Shown one piece after another: positions 6,371 through 10,608 of a stretch of 10,608 bases of DNA (position 1 is its first letter; each line of letters opens with the position of its first letter). The stretch lies in the NCBI GenBank assembly GCA_023432005.1, contig JAEYVF010000019.1, forward strand, positions 1 through 10,608, given 5' to 3'. This stretch comes from Actinomycetes bacterium. GTDB lineage: Bacteria; Actinomycetota; Actinomycetes; Actinomycetales; Microbacteriaceae. The translations under genes and the position numbers were made by a program. The notes below the pieces were generated by a model. That model made no database searches and was not told where the DNA came from. It worked only from the letters and a program-made list of their open reading frames with translations.

Positions 6371-6422
6371 CCAGGCGACGCGTTCCGTCGCGAGGGCGAC
6401 CAGGCGCCCCGGATTCCGTCGC
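6371..6422. repeat. Imperfect direct repeat and palindrome in a divergent promoter region
   Basis: Two units share CCAGGCG and TTCCGTCGC: unit 1 at 6371-6391 and unit 2 at 6400-6422, the latter 2 nt longer in the middle. The TTCCGTCGC cores start 31 nt apart, about three helical turns. Unit 1 also holds an inverted repeat GCGACG-N5-CGTCGC (6375-6391) across the acetyltransferase -35 zone. The arrangement looks like regulator binding sites serving one or both divergent promoters. Confidence 0.45.
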
Positions 6423-6449
6423 ATCCACACCACGCAACCGCGGTATCCG

Positions 6450-6478
6450 TTGCAGGCGCTCCTCGAGTCGGGTTGAAT
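6450..6478 (+). promoter_or_regulatory. Predicted promoter for the oxidase-cupin operon
   Basis: TTGCAG (6450-6455) and TTGAAT (6473-6478) are separated by exactly 17 nt, a good SigA-type arrangement. Transcription would start near 6485, leaving a leader of about 20 nt that contains GGGAG (6492-6496) ahead of the ATG at 6504. Confidence 0.55.
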
Positions 6479-6503
6479 GGGCGGGAACCCCGGGAGCCCT
6501 GAG

Positions 6504-7937
6504 ATGCCATCGCACGACACCGTGTTCGAACGCTATCCCGCGCCGCCGTCGGTCGTCGCCCACTCCCTCGCGGGTGCGCGGCAGTCGCCGTTCTGGCTCG
6601 ACGACCTCGGCGACGTGCCCGCGCATCCGCCCCTCCGCGGCGAGACCGCCGCCGACCTGGCGATCGTCGGAGGCGGGTTCACGGGTCTCTGGACGGCCGT
6701 GCGCGCCAAGCAGCGCGATCCCGATCGTCGCGTAGTGCTGCTCGAGGCGAAGCGCCTCGGATGGGCCCAGTCGGGCCGTAACGGCGGCTTCGTCGAGGCG
6801 AGCATCACGCACGGTGAGGAGAACGGGCGCAGCCGCTGGCCCGCCGAGTACGCGCAGCTCGAGCGCCTCGGCCGGGAGAATCTCGAGGCGATCGAGCGCA
6901 CCGTGCTCGACCACTCCCTCGACGTGCAGTGGGAGCGCACCGGCGAGCTCGACGTCGCCACCGAGCCCCACCAGCTGGAGTGGCTGCACGGCACGCGTCC
7001 CGCCGACGGCGACGCGGATGTCGTGCTGCTCGACCGCGACGAGGTGCAGGCCCAGGTGCACTCCCCCACCTACCTCGGGGGCACCTGGCGGCGGCGCGAG
7101 GTGGCCCTCGTGCATCCGGGCCGCCTGGTCCGCGAGCTCGCGCGCCTCGCATCCGAGCTCGGCGTCGAGCTGCACGAGGGCACGCCCGTGCGGCGGCTCG
7201 AGGGCGCGGCGACAGGCGTGCGCGTCGTGACCGACGACGGCGCGGTCGCCGCATCGCACGTGGCGCTCGGCACGAGCGTCTATCCGTCGCTCCTCACACG
7301 CAACCGCCTCATGACGGTGCCCGTGTACGACTACGTTCTCGTGACCGAGCCCCTGCGCCCTGCGCAGCTCGCGAGCATCGGATGGGAGGGTCGCCAGGGC
7401 ATCGGCGACCTCGCCAACCAGTTCCACTACTACCGCCGCACGGCCGACGACCGCATCCTGTTCGGCGGCTACGACGCGATCTACCACTACGGCGGCCGCG
7501 TGCGCGCGAGGTACGAGGACCGACCGCGCAGCTTCGAGAGGCTCGCGTCGCACTTCTTCACGACCTTCCCGCAGCTCGAAGGGCTCGCCTTCACTCACAA
7601 GTGGGCGGGCGCGATCGACACCAGCACGCAGTTCTGCGCCTTCTTCGGCACGGCCCGCAAGGGCCGCGTCGCCTACGCCGCGGGCTTCACGGGGCTCGGT
7701 GTCGGGGCGACGCGCTTCGCGGCCGACACGATGCTCGACCTCCTCGCCGGGGAGCCGACCGAGCGCACCGAGCTCGAGATGGTGCGCAAGCGTCCGGTGC
7801 CGTTCCCGCCCGAGCCCGCGGCATCCGTGGGCATCAACGCGACCCGCTGGTCGCTCGACCGGGCCGACCATACCCGGGGGCGACGCAACGCATTGCTGCG
7901 CACGCTCGATGCGCTCGGCCTGGGGTTCGACTCGTGA
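6504..7937 (+). CDS. FAD-dependent amine/amino-acid oxidase (DAO family, gamma-glutamylputrescine oxidase-like)
   Basis: A 477-aa flavoprotein of the D-amino-acid oxidase (DadA/PuuB) superfamily. GGGFTG (56-61) within DLAIVGGGFTGLW binds the ADP part of FAD, with Glu81 in LLEA ending the second beta strand. SGRNGGF (90-96) is the flavin-proximal motif of this group, and AGFTGLGVGATRFAADTML (392-410) is the C-terminal FAD-closing segment. Relatives oxidise secondary amines such as gamma-glutamylputrescine, sarcosine or glycine, releasing H2O2; the true substrate here is unknown. The ATG at 6504 has GGGAG 7 nt upstream; an in-frame ATG at 6477 lies inside the -10 box. Its stop overlaps the cupin start (GTGA), so the two are cotranslated. 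Confidence 0.92.
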   Translation: MPSHDTVFERYPAPPSVVAHSLAGARQSPFWLDDLGDVPAHPPLRGETAADLAIVGGGFTGLWTAVRAKQRDPDRRVVLLEAKRLGWAQSGRNGGFVEASITHGEENGRSRWPAEYAQLERLGRENLEAIERTVLDHSLDVQWERTGELDVATEPHQLEWLHGTRPADGDADVVLLDRDEVQAQVHSPTYLGGTWRRREVALVHPGRLVRELARLASELGVELHEGTPVRRLEGAATGVRVVTDDGAVAASHVALGTSVYPSLLTRNRLMTVPVYDYVLVTEPLRPAQLASIGWEGRQGIGDLANQFHYYRRTADDRILFGGYDAIYHYGGRVRARYEDRPRSFERLASHFFTTFPQLEGLAFTHKWAGAIDTSTQFCAFFGTARKGRVAYAAGFTGLGVGATRFAADTMLDLLAGEPTERTELEMVRKRPVPFPPEPAASVGINATRWSLDRADHTRGRRNALLRTLDALGLGFDS

Positions 7938-8287
7938 GAGCCGGAGAGGCCTTCTCGGCGCTCGCCGCCGAGATCCCCCACGAGCCCGTCGAGGGCGACG
8001 ACCTCGTCGCGGGATCGCCGACGATCGGCTACCTCGACATCGGCCGGGCGGCCGACGGCGCAGAGGTCGGGGTGTGGGAGATCACCCCCGGCGTCGTGCG
8101 CGACGTGGAGCAGGACGAGGTCTTCATCGTGCTCGCGGGCTCGGCGACCATCGAGTTCGCGGACGGCCGCCCCGCGATCGACGTCGCGGCCGGGTCGGTC
8201 GTGCGGCTCGACGCGGGCGCCGGCACGACGTGGACGGTGCGCGAGACGCTGCGGAAGATCTACCTGCTGCCGCCGTCGACCGGATGA
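7934..8287 (+). CDS. Small cupin-domain protein paired with the FAD oxidase
   Basis: A 117-aa single-cupin protein. The segment TPGVVRDVEQDEVFIVLAG (51-69) followed by SATIEFADG is cupin motif 1, and AAGSVVRLDAG (85-95) is motif 2, in the style of the Cupin_3 (ureidoglycine aminohydrolase-like) group. The usual HxH metal ligands are absent from motif 1, so any metal site would differ from classical cupins. The GTG start at 7934 shares GTGA with the oxidase stop, which indicates translational coupling and a joint role, perhaps in substrate or product handling. The last 28 nt overlap the convergent transporter gene. A function cannot be assigned. Confidence 0.88.
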   Translation: MRAGEAFSALAAEIPHEPVEGDDLVAGSPTIGYLDIGRAADGAEVGVWEITPGVVRDVEQDEVFIVLAGSATIEFADGRPAIDVAAGSVVRLDAGAGTTWTVRETLRKIYLLPPSTG

Positions 8288-9513
8288 GCTGAGCGCTGCT
8301 GCAGCGTCGCGCCGAGGGCGACGAGCAGCATCCCTCCGCTCGCGACCGCGACCGAGGCGAACACCGCGGGACCGGCGACCTCGGCGATCGCCCCGACGGT
8401 CGCGACGGTGATGCCCTGCCCGATCGTGACGGCGCTCGAGAGCATCGCCATGGCCGTCGAGAGACGCCCGCCGGGGGCGTTGCGCGCGCCGATCGTGAAG
8501 ACCGTGACGAGGGTCGCCCCCACCGCGATCCCGACGAACACGAAGACCACGACGACGACCGGGAGGCGTGGCGCCGCCCACAGCACGAGCCCCGCGATGA
8601 GCATGACCGTGGCGCCGAGCACCCATCGGGTGTGCAGCGCGAAACCGGCCGGCAGTCGGCCGACCGTGATGGCCGCGACGGCGGAGGTGGCGCCCATGAT
8701 CCCGTAGACGAGGCCCGTGCTCTCGCCGAGGCCATCGGCCTCCATGACGGTCGTCAGCGAGGCGAGCGTCGCGCCGAAGAACGAGCCCATGAAGAACATG
8801 CCCGCGACCGGCAGCAGCACCGCGAGCGCGAGCAGCGAGCGGCGCGGGGCGACCGCGGCATCCGCGTGGGCGGAGCCCGGATGCACGGCGCTCGAGGTGC
8901 GGTGCAGCCCGAACGCGCTCGCGAAGACGAGCACGACGACCGCCGCGACGACCACGGGCGCGGCGGGCGAGATGAGGGTCGCGAGCACCCCCACGAGCAC
9001 GGGGCCGCCGACGAAGGTGATCTCCTCGACCATCGACTCGTAGCCGAGCGCGGTCGAGACGCCGCGACCGCCGCGACGCGTGTCATCCGCGAGCAGGGCG
9101 ATCCAGCGCGCGCGAGCGTAGGCCGCGACGGGCGGGATGGTCGCTCCCGCGAGCAGCGTGAGCACGAGGATGAGCCAGAACGGCGAGCCGCCGTAGACAG
9201 CCGCCACGATGCCCAGCAGCAGCGCCGAGTGGATGACCGACACGACGACCGAGACGACGCGCTGGCCGCGGCGGTCGGCGATGGCGCCGAGCAGCGGTCC
9301 GCCGACGCCCGTCGCGATGCCGAAGGCCGCCGACACGAGTCCGGCCTCGGCGATCGAGCCGCGCACGACGGTCACGAGCGTGAGGAGGCCGACGATGTTC
9401 ATGGCGAACGGCAGGCGAGCGACGAAGCCGAGCACGAAGAACCACACCCCGGTGATGCGGGCGAGGTGCGCGATGCGCGTGATCGGTGCGGCGTCTGTCG
9501 ACGGCTCTGTCAA
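8260..9513 (-). CDS. MFS transporter, 12 helices
   Basis: A 417-aa, very hydrophobic protein with about 12 membrane helices in two halves. The MFS signature GPLLGAIADRRGQRV (72-86) lies in the loop between helices 2 and 3, and a weaker counterpart GRLPAGFALHTR (285-296) appears in the second half. The charged segment YESMVEEITFVGGP (158-171) is typical of a group of uncharacterised bacterial MFS exporters. Substrate is unknown. The start is a TTG at 9511-9513; GAGAGG (9522-9527) stands 8 nt before it and no in-frame ATG or GTG comes before the first helix. No promoter with a TANNNT box is visible in the 104 nt after rplA, so readthrough of the ribosomal terminator is possible. Confidence 0.9.
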   Translation of the reverse strand: MTEPSTDAAPITRIAHLARITGVWFFVLGFVARLPFAMNIVGLLTLVTVVRGSIAEAGLVSAAFGIATGVGGPLLGAIADRRGQRVVSVVVSVIHSALLLGIVAAVYGGSPFWLILVLTLLAGATIPPVAAYARARWIALLADDTRRGGRGVSTALGYESMVEEITFVGGPVLVGVLATLISPAAPVVVAAVVVLVFASAFGLHRTSSAVHPGSAHADAAVAPRRSLLALAVLLPVAGMFFMGSFFGATLASLTTVMEADGLGESTGLVYGIMGATSAVAAITVGRLPAGFALHTRWVLGATVMLIAGLVLWAAPRLPVVVVVFVFVGIAVGATLVTVFTIGARNAPGGRLSTAMAMLSSAVTIGQGITVATVGAIAEVAGPAVFASVAVASGGMLLVALGATLQQRSAHPVDGGSR

Positions 9514-9549
9514 CGGGACATCCTCTCGGGAGGGCTGTGGTGAAACGGT

Positions 9550-9577
9550 GAGGGGGTCCGCCGAAGCGGACCCCCTC
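9550..9577 (-). terminator. Strong hairpin terminator of the rplK-rplA transcript
   Basis: A perfect 12-bp stem (GAGGGGGTCCGC, 9550-9561, with its complement at 9566-9577) closes on a 4-nt loop, CGAA on the plus strand and TTCG on the minus. A TTCG loop on the ribosomal transcript is exceptionally stable. Only a short T run (CCGTTTC) follows on the minus strand, so termination may be incomplete. It lies 40 nt after the rplA stop. Confidence 0.8.
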
Positions 9578-9617
9578 CGTGTTCCATGAGGCCGCGGATG
9601 AGCGCGGCGCCAGGGTG

Positions 9618-10307
9618 TTACAGCGCGGCGACGTCGAGCGGGACGCCGGGGCCGAAGGTGGTCGAGAGCGACCCCTTCTGGATGTAGCGGCCCTTCGAGC
9701 TCGAGGGCTTCGCGCGCTGGATCTCGTCGAGAGCGGCGCGGAAGTTCTCGTTCAGCTGCTCGGTCGTGAAGCCGGCCTTGCCGATCACGAAGTGCACGTT
9801 GGCGTGCTTGTCGACGCGGAACTCGATCTTGCCGCCCTTGATGTCGGACACGGCCTTGGCCACATCCGGCGTCACGGTGCCGGTCTTGGGGTTCGGCATG
9901 AGGCCACGGGGACCGAGCACCTTGCCGAGACGACCCACCTGACCCATGAGCTCGGGCGTCGAGACGGCCGAGTCGAAGTCGGTGTAGCCGGCGGCGACCT
10001 TCTCGATGAGCTCCGTGCCGCCGACCTCGTCAGCGCCGGCCGCGATCGCAGCCTCGGCCGCGGGGCCCGTGGCGAAGACGATGACGCGGGCGACCTTGCC
10101 GGTGCCGTGCGGGAGGATGACGGTGCCGCGCACCATCTGGTCGGCCTTGCGGGGGTCGACGCCGAGCTTGAGCGCCACCTCGACCGTGGAGTCGAACTTC
10201 TTCGACCCGGTCTCCTTGACGACGGCGACGGCCTCGTCGGGACCGTAGAACTTGCCTGCCTCGAGCTTCTCGGCGGCGGCGCGGTATGCCTTGGACTTCT
10301 GAGCCAT
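9618..10307 (-). CDS. rplA: 50S ribosomal protein L1
   Basis: A complete 229-aa L1. The N-terminal AQKSKAYRAAAEKLEAGKFY is typical of actinobacterial L1, and the family signature GKVLGPRGLMPNPKTGT spans 128-144. L1 binds 23S rRNA helix 76-78 at the mobile L1 stalk, which moves deacylated tRNA out of the E site; in many bacteria it also represses its own operon by binding mRNA. The ATG at 10305-10307 has GGAGG (10315-10319) 7 nt upstream, embedded in the last codons of rplK, and only 2 nt separate the two genes. It is followed by the hairpin at 9550-9577. Confidence 0.98.
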   Translation of the reverse strand: MAQKSKAYRAAAEKLEAGKFYGPDEAVAVVKETGSKKFDSTVEVALKLGVDPRKADQMVRGTVILPHGTGKVARVIVFATGPAAEAAIAAGADEVGGTELIEKVAAGYTDFDSAVSTPELMGQVGRLGKVLGPRGLMPNPKTGTVTPDVAKAVSDIKGGKIEFRVDKHANVHFVIGKAGFTTEQLNENFRAALDEIQRAKPSSSKGRYIQKGSLSTTFGPGVPLDVAAL

Positions 10308-10309
10308 GA

Positions 10310-10608
10310 TTACGCCTCCACCGTGATCCCCATCGACCGGGCGGTGCCGGCGATGATCTTCTCTGCAGCGTCGAGGTCGTTCGCGTTGAGGTCGACCTGC
10401 TTCTGCTCTGCGATGGCGCGCACCTGCTCGCGGGTCAGCTTGCCGACCTTCGAGGTGTGCGGGGTGGGCGAGCCCTTGGCGACGCCGGCGGCCTTCTTGA
10501 TGAGCTCGGCGGCGGGCGGGGTCTTGAGGATGAACGTGAACGAGCGGTCCTCGTACACGGTGATCTCGACCGGGATGACGTTGCCGCGCTGGTTCTCGGT
10601 CGCGGCGT
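10310..10608 (-). CDS. rplK: 50S ribosomal protein L11 (C-terminal part, cut by window edge)
   Basis: The last 98 residues of L11 are present, beginning within ATENQRGNVIPVEITVYEDRS and continuing FTFILKTPPAAELIKKAAGV, TPHTSKVGKLTREQVRAIAEQK and ending GTARSMGITVEA. The gene enters from the right edge, so about 45 N-terminal residues are missing; the codon at 10556-10558 is an internal Val, not the start. L11 binds the GTPase-associated region of 23S rRNA with L10 and is the target of thiostrepton-type antibiotics. The proline-rich KTPPA and the RNA-binding C-terminal domain are intact. nusG and secE are expected further upstream. Confidence 0.98.
   Translation of the reverse strand, partial: AATENQRGNVIPVEITVYEDRSFTFILKTPPAAELIKKAAGVAKGSPTPHTSKVGKLTREQVRAIAEQKQVDLNANDLDAAEKIIAGTARSMGITVEA

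Noticed and set aside
6351..7871. Upstream extension of the acetyltransferase frame (would give 683 residues)
   Set aside because: The extension is antisense to the FAD oxidase, has no domain, and a leaderless GTG start at 6350 fits the GNAT domain boundary.
8294..8306. CGCTG-CTG-CAGCG hairpin just after the cupin gene as a possible terminator
   Set aside because: Only 5 bp, no T run, and it lies within the transporter coding sequence.
9510..9521. Four-codon ORF ATG-TCC-CGT-TGA (minus strand) overlapping the transporter TTG start
   Set aside because: GAGAGG abuts its ATG with no spacer, so it is unlikely to be translated; the same site is correctly spaced for the TTG. Probably chance.
1..10608. 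Mobile element, prophage, CRISPR array, tRNA or toxin-antitoxin content
   Set aside because: No transposase, integrase, terminal repeats, repeat-spacer pattern, cloverleaf or typical small paired ORFs were seen; the YqaJ-type nuclease is the only phage-associated family and stands alone.

Overview
The window is very GC-rich (about 70 percent or more), densely packed bacterial chromosome. Ribosomal protein sequences, codon use, GTG/TTG starts, apparent leaderless promoters and a frequent GCATCC/GGATGC word point to a high-GC actinobacterium, most likely family Microbacteriaceae. That placement is inference from style and protein similarity; no 16S rRNA or other marker is present.

Layout. The right edge carries the 3' part of rplK and complete rplA on the minus strand, closed by a strong hairpin (9550-9577). 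The left edge carries the 5' part of rplJ, also minus, behind a recognisable L10 leader with its own attenuator hairpin. Between the two ribosomal blocks lie about 9.2 kb of unrelated genes. From right to left they are: an MFS transporter (-); a FAD amine/amino-acid oxidase plus cupin pair (+); a GNAT acetyltransferase (-); a zinc-free medium-chain dehydrogenase (+); a Pr6Pr-type six-helix membrane protein (-); a YqaJ-type nuclease (+); and a three-gene minus-strand operon of OmpR-type regulator, sensor kinase and a secreted, C-terminally anchored protein of unknown function.

How the parts relate. The regulator-kinase-anchored protein set is translationally linked (4-nt overlap, then a 5-nt gap) and probably acts as one envelope-sensing unit. 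The oxidase and cupin also overlap by 4 nt and form an operon; with the divergent PaiA-like acetyltransferase they could handle polyamines or related amines. The remaining genes look like independent single-gene units, several with a TANNNT-like -10 box exactly 6 nt before the start codon, as in leaderless actinobacterial transcripts. Convergent neighbours sit end to end or overlap, with no convincing terminators between them.

I saw no tRNA, rRNA, CRISPR array, insertion sequence, phage structural gene or origin. Most of the region is ordinary chromosome. The items most worth a second look are the L10 leader with its promoter built into the upstream stop codon, the unknown third gene of the two-component operon, the repeats in the 6351-6503 divergent promoter region, and the AIG1/ADTRP-like Thr/His pair in the Pr6Pr protein.
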